Position numbers and translations under genes: made by a program. DNA of 64,000 nucleotides, from NCBI GenBank assembly GCA_016744295.1, contig JADGEQ010000014.1, positions 1 to 64,000 on the forward strand, read 5' to 3'. The notes under the pieces are model-generated. The model did no database searches. It saw only the letters and a list, made by a program, of their open reading frames with translations, and was not told where the DNA came from. The first letter of the stretch is position 1. Every line of letters begins with the position of its first letter. Positions 16,216 to 25,189 of this stretch are shown in pieces. The stretch is from Desulfobacteraceae bacterium. GTDB lineage: Bacteria; Desulfobacterota; Desulfobacteria; Desulfobacterales; Desulfobacteraceae.

Positions 16216-17460
16216 ATGAACACCAGTTTAAAAACCACATCTTTACATCAATGGCATAAGGATGCCGGTGCGAATATGGCTGACTTCGGCGGATTTGACA
16301 TGCCCCTGTGGTATGACACCGGAGTCAAAAATGAGCATTTGGCCGTATTAGAATCAGCAGGCATATTTGATACAAGTCACATGGCCTGCATCAATGTTAA
16401 CGGCAAAGATTCCTTTACCCTGCTCAATTATTGTTTTACCCGAGATATTTCTAACCTGGCCGCAGGACGGTGCGTTTACGGTGCATTCCTGGATGATAAT
16501 GGGCATTGTATTGACGATGCCATCGTCTATAAATTTGATGAGGTCCGGTTCATGATCTGTGTGAATGCAGGCATGGGAGGCGCTATTGCCGAACATCTTG
16601 AATCTCAAAAGGATAAAAGGGATGTCAAAATCGAAGACTTGTCCGGACGAGTTGCCAAAATGGACATTCAGGGCAAAAACGCTGCCCGTATCCTGTCAAA
16701 GCTGATCAAAAACCCAGAGGATGTTTTTAATAAAATGCCCTATTTTTCATTTAAGGGTTACTTTAAAAACGAGGGCGCAACCGACAATGTTTTTCTTTTG
16801 GACGGCACCCCCATCCTCTTGTCCCGTTCCGGATATACCGGAGAATTTGGATTTGAAATCTTTCTGGATCTGGCGGCAATTGAAACCCTTTGGAAAGATA
16901 TTCTAACAGCAGGTGAAGAATTTGGCATCTCAGCCTGCGGGTTAGGTGCCAGGGATTCTCTCAGGGCCGGTGCCTGCCTGCCATTGTCACACCAGGATAT
17001 CGGACACTGGAAATTTACAAACCACCCCTGGGATTTTGCCCTGCCCTATACAACGGACAAAAAAGGATTTACCAAGGATTTTATCGGCGCTAAAAGCCTG
17101 GCACCCGCCAAAGAGGACCAATTTATATATCCCTTCGTGGGAGATACCTTAAGAAAGGTCAATGCCGGAGAAAACACCCTGGTTCTGGAAGCCGGAGAAA
17201 CCATCGGTAAAGTTCTGACCTGTGCCACAGATATGGGTATCAGCTGGCTTGAAAATAAAATTGTCAGCATCAATACCCCGGGTATTCCCGAAAATCTAAA
17301 AATAAAAGGACTCAGCTGCGGGTTTGTCATGGTATCCAAGCCACTTGAACCTGGTGTGAAGCTGAGCCTTAAAGAGGGCAAGCGATCCATAGCGGTTTCC
17401 ATTGCCACCGACGTTAGACCGGACAGAACCGCAAGAAAGAAACTGGATAATTTTATTTAA
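16216..17460 (+). CDS. gcvT: Glycine cleavage system T protein (aminomethyltransferase)
   Basis: A 414-residue folate enzyme that takes the aminomethyl group from GcvH, releases ammonia and makes 5,10-methylene-tetrahydrofolate. The N-terminus has the family start (LHQWHKDAGANMADFGGFDMP) and the body carries the T-protein features SGYTGEFGFEI near residue 210 and GLGARDSLRAGACLPL near residue 250. It is about 50 residues longer than typical GcvT because of loop insertions, without a break in the frame. I chose the ATG at 16216, eight bases after aagg; an overlapping GTG at 16213 is the alternative. It follows lrp by 26 bases and is the first enzyme gene of the operon. Confidence 0.93.
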   Translation: MNTSLKTTSLHQWHKDAGANMADFGGFDMPLWYDTGVKNEHLAVLESAGIFDTSHMACINVNGKDSFTLLNYCFTRDISNLAAGRCVYGAFLDDNGHCIDDAIVYKFDEVRFMICVNAGMGGAIAEHLESQKDKRDVKIEDLSGRVAKMDIQGKNAARILSKLIKNPEDVFNKMPYFSFKGYFKNEGATDNVFLLDGTPILLSRSGYTGEFGFEIFLDLAAIETLWKDILTAGEEFGISACGLGARDSLRAGACLPLSHQDIGHWKFTNHPWDFALPYTTDKKGFTKDFIGAKSLAPAKEDQFIYPFVGDTLRKVNAGENTLVLEAGETIGKVLTCATDMGISWLENKIVSINTPGIPENLKIKGLSCGFVMVSKPLEPGVKLSLKEGKRSIAVSIATDVRPDRTARKKLDNFI

Positions 17461-17482
17461 ATCTATTTAAAAGGAGGCTGTT

Positions 17483-17881
17483 ATGAAAGAAATTAGCGAT
17501 CTGAATTTTTCCGAAGATGTAAAATACACAAAAGACCATGAATGGGCAAAAACCATTGGAGATATCGTAACAATTGGGCTGAGCGATTATGCCCAGGACC
17601 AATTGGGCGAAATTGTTTTTGTTGAGCTTCCCGAAGTGGGTGACTCCTTTGCCCAGGGTGACGAATTTGGCAGTGTGGAGTCGGTCAAAGCGGTATCAGA
17701 GGTGTATATTCCCATTTCCGGCGAAATAGTCGAAATAAACGAAAATCTTGAAGATGCCCCGGAATTGGTCAATGAAGACTGTTATGAAGGCGGCTGGATC
17801 ATCCGGGTAAAACCAAGTAATCCTTCCGAGCTGGACGAATTAATGGACAAGGCAGCATATCTTGAAATGCTGAAAGGATAA
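17483..17881 (+). CDS. gcvH: Glycine cleavage system H protein
   Basis: The 132-residue lipoyl carrier of the glycine cleavage system. The lipoylation site is K69 in the motif GSVESVKAVSEV, and the N-terminal TKDHEWA and IGLSDYAQDQLGEIVFV segments are typical. The lipoyl arm shuttles the aminomethyl group from the P to the T protein and is reoxidised by Lpd. Lipoate would be attached by the LipB/LipA pair at the end of the same operon. The start follows aaggagg. Confidence 0.97.
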   Translation: MKEISDLNFSEDVKYTKDHEWAKTIGDIVTIGLSDYAQDQLGEIVFVELPEVGDSFAQGDEFGSVESVKAVSEVYIPISGEIVEINENLEDAPELVNEDCYEGGWIIRVKPSNPSELDELMDKAAYLEMLKG

Positions 17882-17886
17882 ATACC

Positions 17887-19221
17887 ATGCGTTATCTTCC
17901 CCATACAAAAGAGGATATCAATGAGATGCTTGCCATAACCGGCCATGCCTCTCTGGATGACTTATTTGAAACAATACCCGATGCTTTAAAGACAAAGGAT
18001 CCCCTGAATATTCCGGAAGCACTGAGCGAATGGGATCTGGATGCCTACATGGAAACCCTGGCATCTGCCAATATTGCCTGTAAAAATTATAAATGTTTTA
18101 TCGGGGCAGGCTCCTATGACCATCATATTCCCTCCATCGTTCCCTATCTGATATCACGGTCTGAATTTACCACAGCCTACACCCCCTACCAGCCTGAAGT
18201 CAGCCAGGGAACCCTCCAGGGGATCTATGAATTTCAGACCATGATAACAGAACTCTTGGGAATGGATATTGCCACAGCCTCCCACTATGACTGCGGAACC
18301 GCCCTTGCCGAATGTGCTTTGATTGCCCTGAGAAAAAATAAAAAAGCCAATAAGATCGCAGTTTCCTCTCTGGTCCATCCCAGCCATCGTCAGATTATTA
18401 ACACCTATATCACGCCTTCGGGATATGAAATGGTGGAAATCCCCCGTACCCCGGAAGGACTCACGGATACTGCAGCACTTGCGGCCATGGACGGCATTGC
18501 CGGGGTGGCAGTCCAATCACCTAACTTTTTCGGAAATATTGAAGACCTGGGTGCTTTTAAGGCCATTGCCGAGTCCAAAAATATTCTGTTTATTACCTCT
18601 TTTACGGAAAGCCTTGCCTATGGCCTTCTTAAAAATCCGGGATCCTGCGGTGCGGATCTTGTGGCTGGTGAAGGCCAGAGCCTTGGCATTGCCAAAACAT
18701 TCGGAGGCCCGGGCCTGGGACTTTTAGCCGGGAGCAAAAAAATGATGAGAAACCTGCCTGGCAGGCTCATCGGCAGAACAAAGGATGCCAATGGGGATGA
18801 TGGATATGTTCTGACCCTTGCAACCCGGGAGCAGCATATCAAAAGAGGAAAAGCCTCTTCCAATATCTGTTCCAACAACGGCCTCAATGCCATGATAGCA
18901 GCCATGTATCTTGCCACTGTGGGTAAAATCGGTATCCGAGAGATTGCCCAGCAAAACCATGACAACGCCGTCTACCTGAAAGAGGTTCTTGGAAAGGCCG
19001 GGTTTGAATCCGTTTTTGATGCCCCCTTCTTCAATGAATTTGTGGTCAAAGCACCCAAGGGATTCAGCCAGAAAAGAACAGACCTGATCCATAGTCAATG
19101 CATTTTTGCCGGCATTGACCTTGAACCCTATTATCCTGAATTAAAAGACCATTATCTGTTCTGTGCCACTGAAAAGGTGTCCAAAAAAGACATGGATCAA
19201 CTGGCAAAGGAGGTGCAATAA
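17887..19221 (+). CDS. gcvPA: Glycine dehydrogenase (decarboxylating) subunit 1
   Basis: The 444-residue N-terminal half of a split P protein. It opens with the YLPHTKEDINEML segment typical of GcvPA and contains FIGAGSYDHHIPSIVPYL near residue 75 and the LAGEGQSLG and FGGPGLGLLA blocks near 255-280. The subunit lacks the PLP lysine and pairs with GcvPB to decarboxylate glycine and load the aminomethyl group onto GcvH. The gene starts 5 bases after gcvH, behind aaagga, and its TAA overlaps the ATG of gcvPB, so translation of the two halves is coupled. Confidence 0.96.
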   Translation: MRYLPHTKEDINEMLAITGHASLDDLFETIPDALKTKDPLNIPEALSEWDLDAYMETLASANIACKNYKCFIGAGSYDHHIPSIVPYLISRSEFTTAYTPYQPEVSQGTLQGIYEFQTMITELLGMDIATASHYDCGTALAECALIALRKNKKANKIAVSSLVHPSHRQIINTYITPSGYEMVEIPRTPEGLTDTAALAAMDGIAGVAVQSPNFFGNIEDLGAFKAIAESKNILFITSFTESLAYGLLKNPGSCGADLVAGEGQSLGIAKTFGGPGLGLLAGSKKMMRNLPGRLIGRTKDANGDDGYVLTLATREQHIKRGKASSNICSNNGLNAMIAAMYLATVGKIGIREIAQQNHDNAVYLKEVLGKAGFESVFDAPFFNEFVVKAPKGFSQKRTDLIHSQCIFAGIDLEPYYPELKDHYLFCATEKVSKKDMDQLAKEVQ

Positions 19222-20693
19222 TGAACAAGCAACCTGGAACAAAAGGCCTTATTTTCAACGAACCCCAGCTCTGGGAAAAAAGCAGGGAAGGCAGATGTGC
19301 GGTATCCCTTCCCAAATCAGACGTGAAACGTTCCCAACTGGATCCAAGCCTTGTGGGAGATGCACCTGAACTGCCCCAGCTCTACGAGCTGGATGTGGTC
19401 AGACATTATACACGGCTTTCCCAGTGGAATTTTGGGGTAGATTCGGGCATGTATCCTTTGGGATCCTGTACCATGAAATACAACCCCAAAACCAATGAGG
19501 TCCAGGCAGCCCGACAGGGATTTGCCGGTGCCCACCCATTGGCAGGAGAAGAATTCTCCCAGGGTGCCTTAAAGCTCATGTATGATCTGGAAAAGGCTTT
19601 GGGAGAAATCACGGGATTTCCCGCCGTTACCCTCCAGCCTGCGGCAGGAGCACATGGCGAGCTGGCCGGTATTCTCATGTTCCATGCCTATCACGCGAAA
19701 AAAGGAAAACAGCGGTCCAAGATCATCATTCCGGATACGGCCCATGGCACCAACCCTGCCTCGGCCACCCTTTGCGGGTACGAGTCGGTAAGTGTCAAAT
19801 CCGGTGAAAAAGGAATTCTGGAACCTGCCGCCGTGGCCGCGATCATGGATGAAGACACCGCAGGGATAATGATTACCAACCCCAACACCCTGGGGCTCTT
19901 TGAAGAAAACATCAAAGAGATCTGTGAAATTGTCCATGCCAAGGGCGGACTGGTATACGGAGATGGCGCCAACATGAATGCCATCATGGGAATCGTTAAA
20001 CCCGGGGATCTGGGCATTGATGCCCTGCACCTGAACCTTCACAAAACCATGTCCACTCCCCACGGCGGCGGAGGCCCTGGCTGCGGATCCGTGTCCGTTG
20101 TCAAGGAACTCATCCCCTTCTTACCGGTTCCCAGAGTAGAAAAAAATCGGGATGGTAAGGGATTGGATACCTATAAGTTTGTAACAGACTGTCCAGACAG
20201 TATCGGCAGAATGCACACCTTTTACGGTCATTTCGGCGTCATGGTAAAGACCTGGGCCTATATTCTTTCCATGGGTCCCAAAGGATTAAAGGATGCCTCA
20301 AGCCTGGCCGTTCTCAATGCCAATTATATCAAGGAAAGTCTCAAAGGCACCCTGAATCTGCCCTATGACCGGTCCTGTATGCATGAATGCGTATTTAACG
20401 ACAAGTTCCAGCAAGCGCATCACATCACCACCATGGACATGGCCAAACGGCTTCTGGACTATGGATTTCATCCACCAACGGTGTATTTCCCCCTGGTGGT
20501 GGACGCAGCCTTTATGGTGGAACCCACGGAAACAGAATCAAAGGAAAATATCGACCAGTTCATTGATGCGGTCAAAGCCATTGCTGCAGAAGCCCAAGAA
20601 AACCCTGAGCTACTTAAAAAAGCCCCGCTTCTGACCAAGGTAACCCGTCTGGATGAGGTTGCGGCCGCAAGGAAGCCATGCCTGCGAGGGTAA
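19221..20693 (+). CDS. gcvPB: Glycine dehydrogenase (decarboxylating) subunit 2
   Basis: The 490-residue PLP-binding half of the split P protein. K275 in HLNLHKTMSTPHGGGGPG is the Schiff-base lysine, and DSGMYPLGSCTMKYNP near residue 75 and PDTAHGTNPASA near 171-182 are family signatures. With GcvPA it releases CO2 from glycine and passes the aminomethyl group to the lipoyl arm of GcvH. A strong aaaggagg precedes the ATG, which overlaps the gcvPA stop. The end overlaps the start of lipB by 16 bases. Confidence 0.97.
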   Translation: MNKQPGTKGLIFNEPQLWEKSREGRCAVSLPKSDVKRSQLDPSLVGDAPELPQLYELDVVRHYTRLSQWNFGVDSGMYPLGSCTMKYNPKTNEVQAARQGFAGAHPLAGEEFSQGALKLMYDLEKALGEITGFPAVTLQPAAGAHGELAGILMFHAYHAKKGKQRSKIIIPDTAHGTNPASATLCGYESVSVKSGEKGILEPAAVAAIMDEDTAGIMITNPNTLGLFEENIKEICEIVHAKGGLVYGDGANMNAIMGIVKPGDLGIDALHLNLHKTMSTPHGGGGPGCGSVSVVKELIPFLPVPRVEKNRDGKGLDTYKFVTDCPDSIGRMHTFYGHFGVMVKTWAYILSMGPKGLKDASSLAVLNANYIKESLKGTLNLPYDRSCMHECVFNDKFQQAHHITTMDMAKRLLDYGFHPPTVYFPLVVDAAFMVEPTETESKENIDQFIDAVKAIAAEAQENPELLKKAPLLTKVTRLDEVAAARKPCLRG

Positions 20694-21409
20694 TCACCAA
20701 TACTATAAACTCCGATAATATTAAATCGGATAAAATCCGGCGCTCCTGCGTATTCTCAAACTTAAACACCCTGGAATACAAAAGAGCGCTGGATCTCCAG
20801 ACCGCCGCCCTGAACGCCAAGATCACTAGCCCGTCAGAACCGGACCGCCTCTTCTTCGTCCAGCACCCCCAGGTGTTTACCTTAGGAAGGCGGGGTGGTC
20901 GGGAAAATTTAGTGGTATCAGAGGATTTTTTACGCTCCCAGGGCGTTGACATTGTCCAGACAGACCGGGGGGGAAATATCACCTTCCATGGACCCGGACA
21001 AGCAGTTCTCTATCCTATTATTGATCTTGAACAGGCTGGAATCGGTGTGGCCGATTTTGTCCACGGCATGGAAGAGATCATGAAACAAACGGTTTCTGAG
21101 TTTGGGATAGGTGCAAACCGTGACCCAAAAAATCATGGACTTTGGGTGGGCAGAAAAAAAATTGGCAGCGTGGGTCTTTCCATCAAAAGAGGGATTTCCA
21201 TCCACGGGTTGGCCTTAAATGTCTGCCCGGATCTCACTCCCTTTTCCTGGATCAACCCCTGCGGCCTTGAAAATGTGGCCATGACATCTGTTGCCATGGA
21301 AAAGGGATTAGACACTGCAAATAATAATTCAGATCTGATGGACAGGGTCTGCCAGTTATTTTGTCATTATTTTTCCAAGATATTTGATATTACCATCATC
21401 AGGGAGTAA
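20678..21409 (+). CDS. lipB: Octanoyltransferase
   Basis: This 243-residue enzyme moves the octanoyl group from acyl carrier protein to lipoyl-domain lysines, the first step of lipoate synthesis. Family blocks are clear: FTLGRRGGRENL (67-78), DRGGNITFHGPGQAVLYPI (96-114), the lysine segment GRKKIGSVG (158-166) and the catalytic cysteine C195 in INPCGLEN. The start ATG at 20678 lies inside the end of gcvPB and has aagga in front. The first 25 residues look like an extension compared with shorter family members. Coupling to the gcv genes supports a main role in modifying GcvH. Confidence 0.95.
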   Translation: MPARVITNTINSDNIKSDKIRRSCVFSNLNTLEYKRALDLQTAALNAKITSPSEPDRLFFVQHPQVFTLGRRGGRENLVVSEDFLRSQGVDIVQTDRGGNITFHGPGQAVLYPIIDLEQAGIGVADFVHGMEEIMKQTVSEFGIGANRDPKNHGLWVGRKKIGSVGLSIKRGISIHGLALNVCPDLTPFSWINPCGLENVAMTSVAMEKGLDTANNNSDLMDRVCQLFCHYFSKIFDITIIRE

Positions 21410-21411
21410 TC

Positions 21412-22320
21412 ATGTGCACAGCTCATAAAATTAAAAAACCTGTTTGGCTGAAAAAACCCCTGCCCCAGGGGGGCGATTACCAGCGGGTGACCCGGCTTCT
21501 TTCCAATGCCAAGCTTACCACGGTCTGCCAGGAAGCCAATTGTCCCAATATGTTCGAATGTTTTTCCAAGAATACCTCCACCTTCATGATCCTGGGAAAA
21601 GAATGCACCCGGCATTGCAGGTTCTGCAATGTCACAGCAAACGCCCCTTCACCTGTGGATTTGGATGAACCCCTGCGGGTGGCAAAGGCAGCAGAAACCC
21701 TTGGATTGAAATATGTGGTGGTAACCTCGGTTACCCGGGATGACCTGCCCGACGGAGGGGCTGCCCATTTTGCAAAGGTCATAAAGGCGATCAAAACCAG
21801 TCCGGACCCAAAAGATTCAGATCAGAACACCGAAGGAAAAGAGGATTTCCAAACGGTTAAAGTTGAAGTGCTGATACCTGATTTCCAGGGCGATATCAAA
21901 GCCTTGAGCACTATTGTATATGCAAAACCCGATGTGGTAAACCACAATATTGAAACAGTGGCCTCCCTGTACGACACTGTCCGGCCTGAAGCCATATACC
22001 AGAGATCTTTGGACCTTTTAAGAAACGTCAAATCCATGGATCCTTTAATGCCTGCCAAATCCGGCATCATGGTGGGACTGGGAGAAACCATGGCGGAACT
22101 GACCCAGACCATGACAGATCTGTTTGAGCATGGGTGTGATATATTGACCATTGGCCAGTATCTTCAACCCAGTCGCCAACATCTGGAAGTCAAAAAATAC
22201 TATTCCCCCGAAGAATTCAAACAATTGGAGCAAACAGCCCGCAAAATCGGATTTACCCGTGTGGCTGCCGGCCCCTTTGTCCGCAGTTCCTATAATGCCC
22301 AGGATCTTTTTAATACCTGA
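21412..22320 (+). CDS. lipA: Lipoyl synthase
   Basis: A 302-residue radical SAM enzyme that inserts two sulfurs into the octanoyl chain. It has both iron-sulfur cluster motifs: C39-x4-C44-x5-C50 for the auxiliary sacrificial cluster and C65-x3-C69-x2-C72 for the SAM cluster. The C-terminal RSSYNA carries the conserved RSSY serine that ligates the auxiliary cluster. It starts 3 bases after lipB, behind agggag, and closes the operon. The last six codons, with the stop, lie in a 20-base sequence repeated 110 bases downstream (see the repeat entries). Confidence 0.97.
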   Translation: MCTAHKIKKPVWLKKPLPQGGDYQRVTRLLSNAKLTTVCQEANCPNMFECFSKNTSTFMILGKECTRHCRFCNVTANAPSPVDLDEPLRVAKAAETLGLKYVVVTSVTRDDLPDGGAAHFAKVIKAIKTSPDPKDSDQNTEGKEDFQTVKVEVLIPDFQGDIKALSTIVYAKPDVVNHNIETVASLYDTVRPEAIYQRSLDLLRNVKSMDPLMPAKSGIMVGLGETMAELTQTMTDLFEHGCDILTIGQYLQPSRQHLEVKKYYSPEEFKQLEQTARKIGFTRVAAGPFVRSSYNAQDLFNT

Positions 22321-22322
22321 TC
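22303..22322 (+). repeat. 20-base direct repeat, copy 1 (end of lipA)
   Basis: gatctttttaatacctgatc covers the last codons and stop of lipA and recurs perfectly at 22413-22432. Confidence 0.9.
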
Positions 22323-22329
22323 ATTTTCG

Positions 22330-22411
22330 ACCTGTGCGGTTGGCATTTGACATTAGGTATTCGCCTAAAGAGGATGTTGAACAATTTTATCAAAAAGCTA
22401 ACCGCACAGGT
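22330..22411. repeat. 82-base insert with 15-base terminal inverted repeats
   Basis: acctgtgcggttggc (22330-22344) and gctaaccgcacaggt (22397-22411) are inverted repeats matching at 14 of 15 positions. They bound an 82-base segment lying between the two 20-base direct repeats. It looks like a tiny MITE-like insertion, or a long-looped terminator, between the convergent lipA and pyk genes. The interior in one frame reads YSPKEDVEQFYQKA, which faintly resembles YSPEEFKQLEQTA near the LipA C-terminus, so a decayed partial duplication of lipA is an alternative. Confidence 0.55.
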
Positions 22412-22412
22412 A

Positions 22413-22432
22413 GATCTTTTTAATACCTGATC
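22413..22432 (+). repeat. 20-base direct repeat, copy 2
   Basis: A perfect copy of 22303-22322, immediately after the inverted-repeat insert. Confidence 0.9.
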
Positions 22433-22479
22433 TTTTCAAAATCTGACATTTCAAACCGACACATTTTAACAATTAAAAT

Positions 22480-23895
22480 CTACCTACATTTTTCCTTTAG
22501 CGTAATTGCTGTGCTGATTTCAATATAAGATGCGCCGTGCTTGGCGCCAAAACTGCCTGCCAACACAATAATCAGGGCATCATCATTAAAATGCTTTTCG
22601 TCAATGAGGCGACAGATGGCTTTTTTCAGGGGCTCGGAAGTGGTTATATCCATGGAAATATAGTCTGCAATAACCCCAAAGGAAAGGGAAAGCATCCGCA
22701 CCACCCGTTGCTCATACACCTGGGCGTAAATGGTATTGTCCCCCCTATAGGCTGCCAGGGCGAGGATTGAGGCACCGGTTAAGGAGTCCGCCACAATTCC
22801 TTTGGTATTCAACCGCAGGGCCGCTTTAACGGCTGATTTTGCAAGGTAGGCCGTAACCTTATTTTCCTGTGAATAGGGAACATCTACAAAACTGCTTCTT
22901 TTTCCCTCCACCTCTTTGGCAATTTTGGCCATGGTTCTTACGGCAACTTCCGGGTATTTGCCACTGGCGGTTTCCCCAGACAGCATCAGGGCATCGGTAT
23001 GATCCAGACAGGCATTGGCCACATCCGAAACCTCCGCCCGTGTCGGCCTGGGAGAGTTGATCATTGAATGGAGCATCTGGGTGGCCACAATCACGGGTCT
23101 TCGTTTTTCAATGCAGGTTTTAACAATCTGCTTTTGAATCAAAGGAATCTGTTCGGTTGGGATTTCAACGGCAAGATCTCCCCTGGCAATCATGATTCCA
23201 TAGGCATGGTCTAAAATTTCATCCAGATTTTCCACGCCCTGGGCATTTTCAATTTTGGCAATGATCTTCATGGAAGAGCTTTTTTTATCCAGGATATCCT
23301 GGACCGCAATGACATCCTCTTTGTTTCTGACAAAGGAATGGGCAATAAAATCAAGATCATTGTCAGCGGCAAATTTGATAAACCCCTTGTCCTTTTCGCT
23401 CAGGGCCGGCAGCCGGACATGGACAGAAGGAATATTGATACTTTTTCTGGGCTGGATCACCCCGTCATTTTCCACATGGCAGATAAGATACGTCTCATCC
23501 TTGTCCATAACAGCCAGGGCAATATCACCGTCATCAATGAGAATGGAACTGCCCATGGGAACATCCTTGACAAAATGTTCATAGGAGACACAGATCACAT
23601 CATCCCTGGAAATCTCATCGGGTGCGCCCTTGATACGCATATAATCCCCGTGTTTTACTTTCAGGGGCTCATCGGCATCACAGGTTCTGATTTCAGGCCC
23701 TTTGGTGTCCAGCAGTATCCCGATTTTATCAGACACCTTTCGGGTATTGGAAATTACCCCAAGGGCATCTTCATGGCTCATGTGGGCAGTGTTAAGACGC
23801 ACCACATTCATTCCGGCCCTGTACAGCCCCCCGATAAAATCAACGGAACAATTCAAACTGGAGATGGTGGCGACTATTTTGGTTTTACGTTGCAT
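22480..23895 (-). CDS. pyk: Pyruvate kinase
   Basis: A 471-residue glycolytic enzyme converting phosphoenolpyruvate and ADP to pyruvate and ATP. The N-terminus MQRKTKIVATISSLN, the nucleotide/PEP loop MNVVRLNTAHMSHEDA, the catalytic-lysine segment IIAKIENAQGVENLDEI and the MIARGDLAVEIP block are all typical of pyruvate kinase. The canonical TIGP and NFSHG forms are altered to TISS and NTAHM, so the active-site loops differ slightly from the classical enzyme. I start it at 23895, behind aaggag; the frame extends 21 codons upstream into holA without a ribosome-binding site. It is the last gene of the ileS-lspA-lgt-holA-pyk cluster and overlaps holA by 11 bases. Confidence 0.93.
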   Translation of the reverse strand: MQRKTKIVATISSLNCSVDFIGGLYRAGMNVVRLNTAHMSHEDALGVISNTRKVSDKIGILLDTKGPEIRTCDADEPLKVKHGDYMRIKGAPDEISRDDVICVSYEHFVKDVPMGSSILIDDGDIALAVMDKDETYLICHVENDGVIQPRKSINIPSVHVRLPALSEKDKGFIKFAADNDLDFIAHSFVRNKEDVIAVQDILDKKSSSMKIIAKIENAQGVENLDEILDHAYGIMIARGDLAVEIPTEQIPLIQKQIVKTCIEKRRPVIVATQMLHSMINSPRPTRAEVSDVANACLDHTDALMLSGETASGKYPEVAVRTMAKIAKEVEGKRSSFVDVPYSQENKVTAYLAKSAVKAALRLNTKGIVADSLTGASILALAAYRGDNTIYAQVYEQRVVRMLSLSFGVIADYISMDITTSEPLKKAICRLIDEKHFNDDALIIVLAGSFGAKHGASYIEISTAITLKEKCR

Positions 23896-25189
23896 GGGGT
23901 GATTCTCCTTTTCTGCAAAGGGTGAGGATAAAATTTTCAATGCTGACATTGGCGTCAATGGGTGCTGATTTTAATTGATAATCCAAATCACCAAGGGCAA
24001 TCATAGCATTCTTCAACTCATCCAGGGAAAAATTTTCAGATTTTTGAAAAATTAAAAATACCGGATATGGACTTTTTGGATTCGGGGCAAGCAGAAGATC
24101 AGCCGGAACAGCATTTTTTTTATCCTTGCCAGATTTTTTTTTACCCACACCTTTTTTACCGGCACCCTTTGCAACCGGTTCTGATGCAAGCGTCAAAAAC
24201 GAATCCCTCTTTTTAATGGCATTTTTAATTTTTCCATCATACACAAGTATCATGGGCATCATTGCCTGTTTAAACCCATTAAAATTCATCCTTTTGAAAT
24301 AGTGGGGATCTTTGATTTTTGAAAATGAGAGGATAAAACTTTTTATCATCAACAGTTTTCGCACCTGATTCTCAAGGGATTTTAAAATCTGAAGGGGATG
24401 AAACCCATCCTTGAACAAAGCGGACAAAACGATTAATGCCTTGGCGGCGTCCTTTTCCTGCACTGCATTGGTCAGGCTGAAGATAGGATCTTTTTTATCC
24501 CGAATCACCACAGATTTTATATCATTGATTCCGATAACATCAGTTGCACCGGTGTAGGAAACCAGTTTTTCAATGTTCCGGGCAAAAAGTTCGGGATTAA
24601 AACCAGTCTGGTCCACAAGCAAATTAAAGGTTGCTGTATCCATCCGCTTATTAGATGCTGCCAGCAACTTTCTGGAAATCCCCTGGAGAACAGTCTTCTG
24701 TTCGTCCATATCCTCTTTTCTGACACCCTGGGATACAGTGCAGTCAATGATACTGCCGAGGGCCTCAATGGCTTTGAACACCTTTTTACGCCGGTCCAGA
24801 CCGGAACAGGTCATCACAAGGGTATGTTTTTCAGGAATACCCTTTTCAACCAGGGCGGTTAAAAGGTCCATGTCCGATTGGGAATAGGAAATTTGGTCCG
24901 ATGAAGTTGCAGAAAACAGAGGCGCATTTTTAACGGCAATCACCTTCCTGGATAATAGAAAAGAAAAGGTGGTGGTCTGTTCAATGATATCCCCCATGGC
25001 AGTTATGGTGCCATCAACCTGCTCAAGGCCAAATTCACGATTCACATCCTCAAGTAAAAAGGCGCACAACCGATCAAAGGCCCCTTTGACCAGAAAAGTC
25101 TCACCGCAGATCAAAAAAAACCTGGGGCTCGTGGATCGAGACAGTGATCCCAGATAATCGTCGAGACGATCGTGTTTAATGATTGGCAT
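23885..25189 (-). CDS. holA: DNA polymerase III delta subunit
   Basis: A 434-residue clamp-loader subunit, longer than the roughly 340 residues of E. coli HolA. The N-terminal LIxGExxLVKGAFDRL block, the segment around residue 75 (KVIAVKNAPLF), and the C-terminal helical collar (LKSLENQVRKLLMIK) are the family pattern. The extra length is partly a Lys/Gly-rich insert (KGAGKKGVGKKKSGKDKK) near residue 345, which looks like a disordered linker in the C-terminal domain. It binds the beta clamp and opens it for loading. It overlaps lgt by 14 bases and pyk by 11 bases, so the genes are translationally coupled. Confidence 0.9.
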   Translation of the reverse strand: MPIIKHDRLDDYLGSLSRSTSPRFFLICGETFLVKGAFDRLCAFLLEDVNREFGLEQVDGTITAMGDIIEQTTTFSFLLSRKVIAVKNAPLFSATSSDQISYSQSDMDLLTALVEKGIPEKHTLVMTCSGLDRRKKVFKAIEALGSIIDCTVSQGVRKEDMDEQKTVLQGISRKLLAASNKRMDTATFNLLVDQTGFNPELFARNIEKLVSYTGATDVIGINDIKSVVIRDKKDPIFSLTNAVQEKDAAKALIVLSALFKDGFHPLQILKSLENQVRKLLMIKSFILSFSKIKDPHYFKRMNFNGFKQAMMPMILVYDGKIKNAIKKRDSFLTLASEPVAKGAGKKGVGKKKSGKDKKNAVPADLLLAPNPKSPYPVFLIFQKSENFSLDELKNAMIALGDLDYQLKSAPIDANVSIENFILTLCRKGESPHAT

